59,077 bases of DNA from an uncultured Chlorobiaceae bacterium (GTDB taxonomy: Bacteria; Bacteroidota; Chlorobiia; Chlorobiales; Chlorobiaceae): the NCBI GenBank assembly GCA_903836465.1, contig CAILRB010000022.1:1-59077 (forward strand), read 5' to 3'. This document shows positions 18,001 through 27,100 of this stretch, one piece after another (position 1 is the first letter of the stretch; each line of letters opens with the position of its first letter). A program made the position numbers and the translations under genes. The notes below the pieces were generated by a model, which did no database searches, was not told the DNA's origin, and worked only from the letters and a program-made list of their open reading frames with translations.

Positions 18001-18743
18001 GCCGCATCCCGTTTTTCAGGAACAGGTAATCCGACTTTTCGTTGCACTGCATTACCCTGCTGTATGGTGTGGGTCAATTCGTGAGCGAGCAGTTTTTTAC
18101 CCTCACTGCTGCCGGGCTGGTACTGATCACGGGAGAAAAAGATATTGTTTTGGTGGGTAAATGCCCGGGCACTTAACTGGTTGCTCAGCGCTGCGGATTC
18201 CTGGTCGCTATGAACTCGTACCTCGCTGAAATCAGCATTGAAGCGTGGTTCCATGTAACCACGGACATCATTTGAAAGCGGCTGACCACCACCTCTCTTG
18301 CGTTGGATTGCCGATTGTACGTCTGTCGCTGCGGCTGAAACTCCATCACCTCCCCGACGCTGAAGTTTTTCTTCTCCTGCAGGGGCTTTCTGAAGTCTCT
18401 CCTCTTCTTTCTTTTGTACTTTTTCTTCAGCCTTTTGAAACTTGTCATCCTCCTTTTTCTGAAGCTTCTCGTCAACTGTCCGCTGCAATTTTTCCTCTTT
18501 TCCTGGTAACAGCGATGCTGACGAAGGCATTCGCATCACCCTGTCAGCCATTCTATCCGCTTCCTGCTCAAGCTTGTCTCCGGGTTTGCTGACAGCCATT
18601 TTCATCTGAACGGCAGGCGCAAAAAAATCACCACCTCCAGCTTTTGCGAAAAAAGGACGACTCGCCGCTTTCGTTGGGGGCGTCGAGGTGGTTGTGGATG
18701 ATTTTTCTGCGCTTGTTTTCATTGGTCTGGCATTATGCTTCAA
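15099..18743 (-). CDS. DUF4157 polymorphic effector/cargo candidate with endonuclease-like C-terminus
   Basis: This 1214-aa protein has a layered build. Residues 1-80 are a low-complexity leader with EQEADRMADRVM. Residues 83-130 are a run of degenerate EKLQ(R/K) repeats. DUF4157 follows at about 155-230, with HELTH at 221-225. A beta-rich middle and a Pro/Lys-rich linker come next. The last ~130 residues contain GHLLNRLLGGPGNDIKNLTP and then ANGDHEREAESEV, with His1098 as the likely general base. That tail resembles DNA/RNA non-specific (bba-metal) endonucleases. DUF4157 proteins are commonly linked to eCIS loci as cargo. No immunity gene is adjacent. Nuclease activity is inference. Confidence 0.8.
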   Translation of the reverse strand: MKHNARPMKTSAEKSSTTTSTPPTKAASRPFFAKAGGGDFFAPAVQMKMAVSKPGDKLEQEADRMADRVMRMPSSASLLPGKEEKLQRTVDEKLQKKEDDKFQKAEEKVQKKEEERLQKAPAGEEKLQRRGGDGVSAAATDVQSAIQRKRGGGQPLSNDVRGYMEPRFNADFSEVRVHSDQESAALSNQLSARAFTHQNNIFFSRDQYQPGSSEGKKLLAHELTHTIQQGNAVQRKVGLPVPEKRDAATQKIHPAAAVTGNQITASSGVVILSSNTFNPTEKVRDEIEAQGGKGLDVRVMVKGLTGEGRVKIKVDKSKNYDSLGKGSMPLLNAWGEQLGGMYINFKVTNSEVSGGYASLTPAGGNTNDWLKAVQKNSALLGGLGLKVGNLPTPVNRFDNGKLTLGVTNLKVEIGGFVDSLLNLSIENTNKPKIDATADITVKGIAKGQLKLDNTKDNLTGQVSLAIAYKSFSGSADVIYNADGTVDIGGKASYNADKLSGEIQFVATDLNAANSFAKNAISAAGGKENVQNAAAPAPVPAPKSNQKQRALAATGQLGFNLTTWFAGTVNVVVDGNGAITVIGKIAPPAEIELFKQRDWEKQLIKFEAKAYYGIPLVGNLNLFANISLHALAKLGPAKMYNIEILGTYSTDPDIQKNIQISGSINISAYAGLRLRAEGGAGIEIIAHDIKFGIGLNADIGVKAYADARPTIGYRDPGIFYVSGTLEMIAQPMLGLGGDFFIELDSPWWSPAPDEKWTWPLFSKEWPLTDPIGLSASVKDYVLGSGVAPEIELKKPEFDPSKFMTSMVDKTLPEKTGGPGAGQGTFKEDGSVPKPTVAPKKAAPKKADVKQGKKGTPPGGGKSRNPDKNAAAAQDANKTLKSSLDGLKNKAPYSKAELDKALDAIKGKVKGITFSVQAQGEKWIVTPGGGGKKKSAGKIEVEAKKLNGKNKDDERSEEKRRGDKLAAISDSEKLLNEKYFNEEVVRKKLIPIKKRYNLSTLNLVIDLKKERKETLHFTASASEEIKGQTKEVEIEGLSAENIESEKPDYSAPDAKLGGVEMTANFLTPKHLKGSGVSVKPAIMDEIPKQRNGTKLYVQGHLLNRLLGGPGNDIKNLTPLTYKANGDHEREAESEVKSLVHGDQKQAVFYQVKVIYPQKSDNAAPNPAEGRLATKLMVSWHTWKILSVNPLKKEKGAINKGPITIYNVGGSSSWPHL

Positions 18744-18752
18744 AAAGCCCGG

Positions 18753-20234
18753 CTATATCCACTCCACTCTGAGCATTTGTGACATCCACGGCAGCTTGAT
18801 CATCGAAATACCCCAGGGAAGCTGCTCTAAAAGAAGGTCATAGCTTTTCGATTCAACTTGCAGTAACCACTCTCCATCACTTCTTTGGGAAAGTTTTCCA
18901 GAACGCTTGAGAAATGTCTCCCGAAGACCGTCAATACTTGTATTTTTCAAAACTTCCCAGTGACGGATAACCGCTGAAAGGAGGGCTTCGGCCTCTTCCT
19001 GTTCACTGACGGTAAGAGATATTTCCAATTCAACGGTGGCATCAAGAGAAATATTACACAAAATTTTTGGAAGAACTAACTCATATTCAGGAGCAATGCT
19101 CTCTCCTGTCACCAGAAAATACAAGAGGTGAAGAGCGTGTGTGGGTTGCAGAAGTTTTTCGTCATCGGCCACAGCTAAAGCTCTGAATAATTGAGGCAAA
19201 AACGGATGAAGCAGAACCAGCCCGGCAAGTACAATATAAATACCTGTTTTTGCTTCGGGATGTTCAATCGTGCGAAGTGAATCGGATTCATCATTATCCT
19301 GCGCTGTCTGATGAAGAGTACTTTTTTCATTCACTGCGCTCTCTGTTTTATGATCATCGAACGGGATGGGGAGCAGGGGCAAACCGGTAACTTTTTGAAT
19401 TACGGATACATCAAAACGATAACGTTCAAACCTGCTGTCCAATGATAAATGCCGAAACATGGGAAGTGTCAAAGCGGCCCTGATTGCACTGATAATCTTC
19501 TCTTCTGTATAGGGTTTACCGGATGCAATGCATGCAAACGCATCTTCCCAGAGCAGTTGTTCAAGCCGTCCGAAATCCAAAGGGAAAGCTTCAGAACTGC
19601 GAAACAGGGGTAGAAACCCTCTCAATTCTTTGGCTCTTTCAGGGGAAAGAAGTCGAAACAAAGTTTCAAGCAAGAGAGGACTAAACTGATAAATCAGCCG
19701 TTTTCGTGCTGTGGCCGAGGATAATACCTTAACAACATCATTTCTGATAAAGTCTGGTGTGCCACCAAACCGCTCCGGTTCCTTCAATACTTTAAAGACT
19801 GTCTCTTCAAAAGTTGAACCTGACGGCAGATGAAACGACCAGGGCAAAGTCCCATTTTTCAGGAAAAAAAGAAACGCATCGCTGATAGATTCTCCTTCTG
19901 TTTTAACGGTGAGCGTGTCGGTATTCGTGAAATGCAATTGAGGGGTTGTCACTGATAATTCCTGGAGGGATTTTTCAAGTGCCTGAATTACTCTCTCCGA
20001 CAGCCTGGACTCCAGACTGTCAAGCTGGAGAGTTCCGGCATCTATGTCGAACCGTTCAAACGTAAGGTGATCCTTTAATGGCATATACCGCTTTAAAGTT
20101 TCTTCAAGTGCAGGCATAATCGAGTGATAAAACAAGTCTGACACACTCCTATGAAATTTCATCCCCTCTGATTCTGTTCCGTTGAATTCAACATCAATGA
20201 ACAGTCTTTTGATCTTGTGAACCTGGGATGCCAT
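18753..20234 (-). CDS. eCIS tape-measure protein (Afp14/Pvc14-like)
   Basis: This ~490-aa protein opens with VHKIKRLFIDVEFNGTESEG and a helical part, then FERFDIDAGTLQLDSLE, the N-terminal signature of contractile-injection tape-measure proteins. A second hallmark near the C-terminus is LHPFLPQLFRAL. In related particles this protein occupies the tube lumen during assembly and fixes tube length. I chose ATG 20234; the frame also extends to a GTG at 20279, but that lies in the structured leader and adds residues unlike the family. It ends nine bases before the cargo gene, so the two are surely cotranscribed. Confidence 0.88.
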   Translation of the reverse strand: MASQVHKIKRLFIDVEFNGTESEGMKFHRSVSDLFYHSIMPALEETLKRYMPLKDHLTFERFDIDAGTLQLDSLESRLSERVIQALEKSLQELSVTTPQLHFTNTDTLTVKTEGESISDAFLFFLKNGTLPWSFHLPSGSTFEETVFKVLKEPERFGGTPDFIRNDVVKVLSSATARKRLIYQFSPLLLETLFRLLSPERAKELRGFLPLFRSSEAFPLDFGRLEQLLWEDAFACIASGKPYTEEKIISAIRAALTLPMFRHLSLDSRFERYRFDVSVIQKVTGLPLLPIPFDDHKTESAVNEKSTLHQTAQDNDESDSLRTIEHPEAKTGIYIVLAGLVLLHPFLPQLFRALAVADDEKLLQPTHALHLLYFLVTGESIAPEYELVLPKILCNISLDATVELEISLTVSEQEEAEALLSAVIRHWEVLKNTSIDGLRETFLKRSGKLSQRSDGEWLLQVESKSYDLLLEQLPWGISMIKLPWMSQMLRVEWI

Positions 20235-20329
20235 AAAAAAAATTTGCAGAATATTCGGCAGTTGAGTAGATTTGACCACTGAGTTGGAACCGATTGGTTC
20301 CTTTAGGGAACGGCCGCAAGGCTATCCTG

Positions 20330-20378
20330 AAAAAACCTCCTGAACGAACATTGCACACTGTAATGTTTGAACAGGAGG
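20330..20378 (-). terminator. Intrinsic terminator inside the eCIS gene cluster
   Basis: On the minus strand the RNA begins nine bases after the stop of the 1244-aa gene. It folds with an outer stem CCTCCTG/CAGGAGG, an inner stem AACATT/AATGTT and a nine-base loop, and is followed directly by TTTTTT. This is a classical rho-independent terminator. A further dyad GGAACC/GGTTCC lies downstream at 20286-20301. The terminator should reduce transcription of the tape-measure, cargo and ATPase genes relative to the structural genes, unless a new promoter exists in the remaining ~95 bases. Confidence 0.8.
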
Positions 20379-20386
20379 TCTCCATT

Positions 20387-23300
20387 TTATCTTCTCCTTG
20401 ACAATACCAATCCTTTCTGCGCATCCTTTTTCCCTTTAAGAATCTTTACAGGATAACCGGTAGAGATTTTTATCATCCCGGCGGTGATCTCCTGACCACT
20501 TTCAACAAGCAGGTGAATCGGGCTGTACCCTGTTTTTCCGGTAACTTTTTTACGAAGTTCAAGGAACAATGGCCAGGTGATATCAGCCCCCATACTGTTG
20601 ATATTGTCAGCATCATTTCTTGAAACCCAACTGCCATTTGCCCAGCTTCCCGTTAGAACAACTTTTGCGCTTTGGTCAATTTTATAAATGACATCGACGA
20701 TCTCACTGAGTACGGATTCATAAATCGGCAGTTGTGTGGCTGATGCATATTTTTTTGCCCTATTCAGAGTCATTTGCTCCCATTTAATTGCCTCTGTTGC
20801 GGTCGGACCTGAAACCGGAGTTAAAGCTGAAGGTTCAAAATGTTGATGCAGCCATTGATACTCTTGTGAACTATAACTATCAGCACTGATGCGGGATGGC
20901 AACTCTTGTCCTGATTCTGGTTCCATCGCTTCCCAGGAATTAGACTGCCATCTGTACACCATATCGTTGTTATAGGCATAACGAATCTGGTTTCCCTGTA
21001 TTCCGCCCAATTCAATACGGAATTTTTGGCCTTCAATAAATCGGATAACCAGTTTATTTGTGCCTGCCACGGTGTCAAAAACAAGGCCAAGAGGAAACTG
21101 CTCATTCAGTGTGCGGGCAACAGCAGAAAGTTTGTAATGAGTGAGGCCAGCATCTCCTTGTAAAGGAACAACAATGTCTACAGGGGAATTACCCTGAAGG
21201 AGAGATTGTCCCTGAATTTCATACTTGTAAATCCTGACGATATAATTGTCTTTCAGACGACTCCGCTCCTGTTCATGTGCTGCGGGAGCTTTCGGCGTCC
21301 CTGCTGGCCGGTAATCACGTAAACAGAGGTAATTCAAATGTTTGACGGAATCTATCCATTCGTATTCATGTTCATTTGCCACTATGCCGGAAATGGTCGC
21401 AGGCTGGGTTTTCGGTAAAACAAACTGTACCGCTTCGACATTGGAAGAGATCAGGTACGGGAGATAAAAATCCGCAATAACAGCCCCGTCTTCCAGTTCA
21501 TTAACCGCGTTCGCAATGATCCTCGTCGCCGAATCCTTTCCTCTGAGAGGGCGTTTTCCACTGTTCATACTCTCGATCTGACTGCTCAGCGAATCAAGCA
21601 CGAGATTGATGTCGGGGTTTGATGCAAGCAGTTGATTTGTGCTGATGCGCCCGATGGCATCAGTCAGAGTCCGGGTATTGGCAATCGATAATGCAGTGGT
21701 GAAGTTGGACAACGACACCGTATTGGCGTTTTTTTCGGAGACAAAGGAGAGTGTGGTGGTCGCTGCGGTATTGACACTCAACACCGGTGCCGGATCCTGA
21801 TGATAGAGAAGAATAAAGGTGCCTCCAATCGGCACTCCTGCTTTATGCTGTATACCTGGATGATCTTGCAGAAAAGTGCCGAGAAACTGCTTTTTCTTTA
21901 AATCTCTTATGCGACGAACATACTCGTCATAGAGTGATTTGATGGAATCGAACTTGCTGGAAAAAAGCACATCATTATAATGGCTCACCATAGTTCCCTG
22001 GGACGAAAAGAGCTTGTATTCTGCCGAAATTGTGCTGAGCAAGGCTGAGCACAAAAAACGCATCAGGCTCAGCAGATCCTGATATTTGTTCTCAAAATCG
22101 GAATAGGTTAAAGCGTCAAGCGTCACCGCCAGAGCTTCTGAAAGCTTGGTGTAATAGTAGATTGAAACGACATGAACATAATTTGTTTCCGGCAGACTGG
22201 TTGTGCCGTTCAACAGAACACGGCAGACCTTTTCGAGAACAGCGGCATTAAAAGTGGTCTGCTCAACATTAATATATGGCCTGGACTGAAAACGCGTCCA
22301 GTACTTCTCGTACCAGGCGCCCAAACTGTTTTCCTGAACAAGGTAACCCGGTGCATGGGTTTTCAGCAATGAATGTTGTGGTTTCCCTCCAGGCAAAGGC
22401 GCATTTTCAGAGATCATGGGAAGATCATAAAGATACCTCACTCCCTCGGTCAAGGTCGCCAGTACCTCTTCGCGCAAGGAATCATACAAGGTCTCAAGAT
22501 CCTGAAAGCGAACCGATTCTTTGCCAAGATCGACGGTCTGGGTATCATCATAAGCTCCCGTTCTCAAGGCGATGATCTCAACGGGAAGTCGATATTGCGT
22601 CTTGAGCGATAGCAGTGTTTTCAATACACGCTGGTAGTTTTTTCCCAAATGACCTTCAATTCGCAGAAAATTGTGAGGCTCAAGGTCATAACGCAGCGGA
22701 TTGCTGACAAAATCCGGTGCGACTGGCCTGAAGTCGCTGCAACGATAACTCAAGTTCTGGTTGGCACGGTTTCGCCGTGTCTTTTCATTGCTCCAAAGCT
22801 TGTATAAAGGAGTCGTGCCGTTATTCTGGTAATAATAGGGAATAGCCTTGTCGGAGAGAGACTTGTCACCAAAAACAGTGGGTGTTACGCAGATTTGAGG
22901 ATCGACGTTTAAAGCTGTATATGCCCTGCTGAAGAGTTGGGGCAACAAGCCTGGAGTATGGGTAAAACTGCGGGTCATCTCAACGAGACGCTTGAAGAGC
23001 TGCAAGAGCTCTTTTGAGCGACCGGAACACGCATCGAAAGCAGGTGAAGGCAGGTAATTCTGCCGATAACTGCCTGGATGAGCTGCCTTTTCCGGATAGA
23101 GTAAGCCAAGCATCAAATGGCGTGGAAACAGAGCCGCAGAGGGGCAGCATGAGCTGAACAAATCAACCCCCTTCCAGCGAAATTCATCATAAGCACGTAA
23201 CAAGTCATCAAAAAAGTCATAATAATACTGCATGAATATCACTTGATCGGTTGCCGTCGGGCTTTGGTCAAGAAAAGAGAATGTTTTTTTGAACTCTCCA

Positions 23301-24121
23301 AAAGGATCGCTCTTATAACTCTCCTGCAGAAGTGGCTTGAAAGCCTGGTATGCGGCACTCAGGGCATTAGCGGTGGAACCTGCCAGTTTATTGGCGGTAA
23401 AGAGATTCAGAAAAGCCGCATAAATGTCGTTTGAGGTCGCCGGACTGCTGTTGACGACGTTGAAACGGGGCATAGGTATATCCAGCAGTTTCAACTTTTC
23501 CAGTAAAGCAGCCTCAAGATCGCTGGAGGTCAGGCCGCTATCGAGCGAGTTGGCTGCTTTCATGATCTTCTCAAGGTCTTCAACCTTGATCAGCAATGGT
23601 TTAAGGCTGGCAGTCACTTCCGAGCCCTTGTCGTCGCAATTTTTGGGACTGCAGTTGCGAAGCGATGTTTTTTTCAGCTCCAGAAAAAGCAGCACTGCCT
23701 TGTCATCCAGAAAGCCGGCATCGCTGTCGCTGCCCAACGCAACAGTTGCCTGCTCCCCTGCCGGGAAGAGTTCCCACAAGGGATATTGTATTCTTGTATC
23801 AGGGTTTCTGAACTCCGGGTAATCAACCTCATCAGGAATCTGATAATCGGCCTTGCAGGACACCAGCGTCAAACCCTCTTCGGGCACAACAATCAAATAG
23901 CCCTGTGAAGTAACTCCACAGCCTCTCGACACATAAATCGTCGTTTTGCCATCTGCGGCAGTAATGCTGATTTCCAGGCCACAGACAATGCCTATACCGA
24001 CAAGGTTTGCCCGTGTCAGACGATCCTGTTCATCCAGATAGTTGAAAATTTCATTCAAGTGCCTGCTGGTAAGCACCTGATTGGCGACAAAAACCGGATA
24101 ACTATTTTGAGTAGGTTCCAT
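20387..24121 (-). CDS. Large eCIS-associated protein with nucleotidyltransferase-like C-terminus
   Basis: A 1244-aa protein of the eCIS operon. Residues 1-60 contain VLTSRHLNEIFNYLDEQDR and then LVGIGIVCGLEISI, a pattern seen at the start of large structural proteins of Bacteroidota eCIS loci. The middle is long and helical with no motif I know. The final ~100 residues have VVLTGSWANGSWVSRNDAD: a helix, then a strand with GS (1158-1159), then DxD at 1170/1172. This GS-x10-DxD spacing is that of minimal nucleotidyltransferases. By position it could be the receptor-binding fibre or an outer baseplate component (Pvc13-like). Function is unknown. Confidence 0.7.
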   Translation of the reverse strand: MEPTQNSYPVFVANQVLTSRHLNEIFNYLDEQDRLTRANLVGIGIVCGLEISITAADGKTTIYVSRGCGVTSQGYLIVVPEEGLTLVSCKADYQIPDEVDYPEFRNPDTRIQYPLWELFPAGEQATVALGSDSDAGFLDDKAVLLFLELKKTSLRNCSPKNCDDKGSEVTASLKPLLIKVEDLEKIMKAANSLDSGLTSSDLEAALLEKLKLLDIPMPRFNVVNSSPATSNDIYAAFLNLFTANKLAGSTANALSAAYQAFKPLLQESYKSDPFGEFKKTFSFLDQSPTATDQVIFMQYYYDFFDDLLRAYDEFRWKGVDLFSSCCPSAALFPRHLMLGLLYPEKAAHPGSYRQNYLPSPAFDACSGRSKELLQLFKRLVEMTRSFTHTPGLLPQLFSRAYTALNVDPQICVTPTVFGDKSLSDKAIPYYYQNNGTTPLYKLWSNEKTRRNRANQNLSYRCSDFRPVAPDFVSNPLRYDLEPHNFLRIEGHLGKNYQRVLKTLLSLKTQYRLPVEIIALRTGAYDDTQTVDLGKESVRFQDLETLYDSLREEVLATLTEGVRYLYDLPMISENAPLPGGKPQHSLLKTHAPGYLVQENSLGAWYEKYWTRFQSRPYINVEQTTFNAAVLEKVCRVLLNGTTSLPETNYVHVVSIYYYTKLSEALAVTLDALTYSDFENKYQDLLSLMRFLCSALLSTISAEYKLFSSQGTMVSHYNDVLFSSKFDSIKSLYDEYVRRIRDLKKKQFLGTFLQDHPGIQHKAGVPIGGTFILLYHQDPAPVLSVNTAATTTLSFVSEKNANTVSLSNFTTALSIANTRTLTDAIGRISTNQLLASNPDINLVLDSLSSQIESMNSGKRPLRGKDSATRIIANAVNELEDGAVIADFYLPYLISSNVEAVQFVLPKTQPATISGIVANEHEYEWIDSVKHLNYLCLRDYRPAGTPKAPAAHEQERSRLKDNYIVRIYKYEIQGQSLLQGNSPVDIVVPLQGDAGLTHYKLSAVARTLNEQFPLGLVFDTVAGTNKLVIRFIEGQKFRIELGGIQGNQIRYAYNNDMVYRWQSNSWEAMEPESGQELPSRISADSYSSQEYQWLHQHFEPSALTPVSGPTATEAIKWEQMTLNRAKKYASATQLPIYESVLSEIVDVIYKIDQSAKVVLTGSWANGSWVSRNDADNINSMGADITWPLFLELRKKVTGKTGYSPIHLLVESGQEITAGMIKISTGYPVKILKGKKDAQKGLVLSRRR

Positions 24122-24142
24122 GGTACAGTTGTTTGACCGTTA

Positions 24143-27100
24143 TCATTTATTATCAGATGATGAACTCAACGGATGGTCACCAAGAGCGGTGTTGTTTAAA
24201 CGTACCGGGTTGCTATCACTGCCTTCATCACAATCATGCAGGGTTGCAACAGGATAGATGTTGTGCAGTTCGCCAAGTATATTCACGACGTTCCAGAGCC
24301 GGAAAGAAACTTCCTTATAGCTGTTGTATCGATCTTTCAGGAAGTGCAGGATGTCGTTGACTGTCCCTTCCCTGACGATCATTCCAGGGCACAAACTGAT
24401 GGCTGATGGATTGAAATCGGAATCCGGTAAATTCCCGTTGTTGACGTTGCTTTCCATCCAGTGATAAAACTCCATTCCACATTTTTCCAGAATTTCCGTA
24501 GCGCATTGACAGATCTTATTCTGCTCAGTAACTGTCAGAATATTCGCGGTGAGCATGGCCTTAATGCGTTCATGCAGTCGCTCTTCACTCCAGTCAAATC
24601 TGGAATTAACCGAGAGCCATGTATACCATGCCTCTTCAAAACGGTCGAACTGGCTGTCATCATTTCCTACCCAACAGGTTTTACCAAGCAGGTGCGATGG
24701 TGTTTCCTCCCGGATGGTACGTTCAGCAAATCCGCGCATGTCCAGATTGTCGGTATAGAGTGTCGTCCAGCCGGGCATGACAAAGGTAAGCCTGAATGAA
24801 TAGGGGTCTTCATCACAACAGGTCAGGCCACTTCCTTCGTCGCAGGGTTTATAGAGCGCATCTCCGGGAAACTTCGGACGCAGCAGAAGATGCTCAACAA
24901 CCATCAGCCGTTCATTTGCACTCCATGCCTGCAACTCTTTCTGCAGCTCTTCCGCTGCCGCTGGTGTGCTGAACAATGAAGGATGCAAAGCATGCACTTT
25001 GCTTGTGTTATCGTTAAAGACAAGCTGGAAAAGGCCTGTTTTTTGTTTATGAATGATGTCGTAGTATTGCGATTGATGCATCCTGACAAGCAGTTCATGG
25101 AGTGCCTTTGTTTCTGCCTCACCCGACGAAAAGGCAGGAAGGGTTATTTTCCCTTTCAGCCATATTTTGTTGTTTCTGTCCTTCAGCTCAAACGGGACGG
25201 TATACCCCGGCCCATAAGCCGGATGAGTACCGGTGAAGAATAAAGTCAGATCCGGATAACCCAGCAAGAGACCGATTCGCTTCTTGATGCATGGCTGGTT
25301 CTCCTGCAGGGATGAGTTCTGTGTATAATCATAAGCTTTAGCCCGATTATGACTGATCTGCGGATAGGCTTTAAGGAAGGCAATCTTGTCGTCGATTAAA
25401 CGCTCAAGAGCAACCTTCTTGCCATAGACATTGTTCAGCAACAAGGCATACTCACTGAAAAGTTCACCGAAACGTGCGAGCAGATGATCAAGAAACCTGT
25501 TTCTGCGCTGCAAAAATTCGGAGCGGGTTTCTGTCATTTGTTCAAGAGCTTCACTTCCATAAGTGCCATTTTTGATCTCATCAAATCCTTTAATCAGCTC
25601 CTCGCTGAACACCTTGACGAAATAGGTCTGCCTGATGTCGGGGTCGAGTGAAAAGAGATCTGCGGTATGGGCCAGTTGCGCCAGGGCATTACCGAGCATC
25701 TGTTCAAACACCATCAGATAGGCTTTCATCTGTTTCGCCTGAGCCTGACGGAGTTCGGTTGCCTGAGATGGAACTCCTTCAGGGCCGGTACCATAAACCA
25801 GAGGGAGGCTGTATTGAACGGGATAATACTCCTTGCAGTCTCTGAAAGTACCTGCTGGAATGCTCAACTCCATATCGACATTGTTTAGCTTCGGACGTTC
25901 AGCTTCACCATGCAACTGATTCAGGGTATCTGACACCTCATCCATCCTCGGCAGAAATGGCAGGCCGTTTTTATAAAACAGAAACCGCGAGGCATTCTTG
26001 TACAGACGAGGCTGGTGCTGTTCGCTGACGCGTAACAGCCATAAAACGCTGGTTTTGTTCGAATCAAGATCGGCAGCACCCTTGACAGCATTTCCTTCAG
26101 CGTCATATTTGGTCAACAGCAACTGATTGACCGCTATCACGCCATCAATCTCCATCAGTCGGTTGATAATATCCGAAACGCGCAGCTCCGTCTTGAGTGA
26201 GGCCTTCTCCAGATCATCAGCCCGAATAAAACCGCAGTTGAGTTCAGGACCATTGAATATCTCTTCGACTAGCTCTCCGGCATCCTGTAATTCCCGGGAG
26301 GAAAAGAAGCGGATCGGAGGATTGAAATACTGTTCTATTTCAAACCAGATTTTCGCCTGTACCCATTCGATGTCAGCGTCGGCCGTCACCTCCACATCAG
26401 CACAGACGGCGACCTCCTCTATACCGACGACGGTTACAGAACAATAGTCCTCATCCAGATTGCGATGTATCAGCAATTCGGCTTTTGCGCTTAAAACAGC
26501 ATCCCTTGACGCAATGGCTTTCTTGCGGTAACGCTGGAGAAAGCCTCCGGCACGCTTATCCTCCAGCACACCTTTCAACGTTTCGACAGTTATCGCGTTT
26601 TTTGCGGCAGAATCGCTGAAAACACGAAGGGCCGCATTATTTATGAGAATGGTCTCGCTCTTTCGGGAATTGTCAGCAAGAGTATGGGTAAACGTAAGGG
26701 TAAAATCGAGATAAAATACTGTCCGCCAGTGATTGCGAAGATAGTTGTTGCGCCCCTCTTCATCAAGCACCGGGTCGCTGAGCAGATCATAGGTTTTCGT
26801 TGCGCCAAGTCTGGTGAGCGTCACCGTAAACAAGTCGTTGTCAGCACTCCTGGCAAAGGCCTCGTCACTGTCAAGAAAAAGCCTCCACAAGTGGCTGTCG
26901 GCAAGATTAAGCTCAGGAAATCGTAATTCCATAATGGTCGAGTGCGCACCGTCGGCATCATGAAAATTTGAAGTATACTCTATCTTGCGATCATTCAGGT
27001 CACCCTGTCCGGGGTCAGCTTCGAGCTCTACTCGTACATCATAGAGCCCCCGTGGTGCAACCTTTTTGACCGGAGACCGGGGTAAATCGCCGGGATTCAG

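Noticed and set aside
20234-20279. GTG 20279 as start of the tape-measure gene
   Set aside because: The added residues fall in the leader after the terminator and do not match the family start; the ATG at 20234 begins the conserved part.
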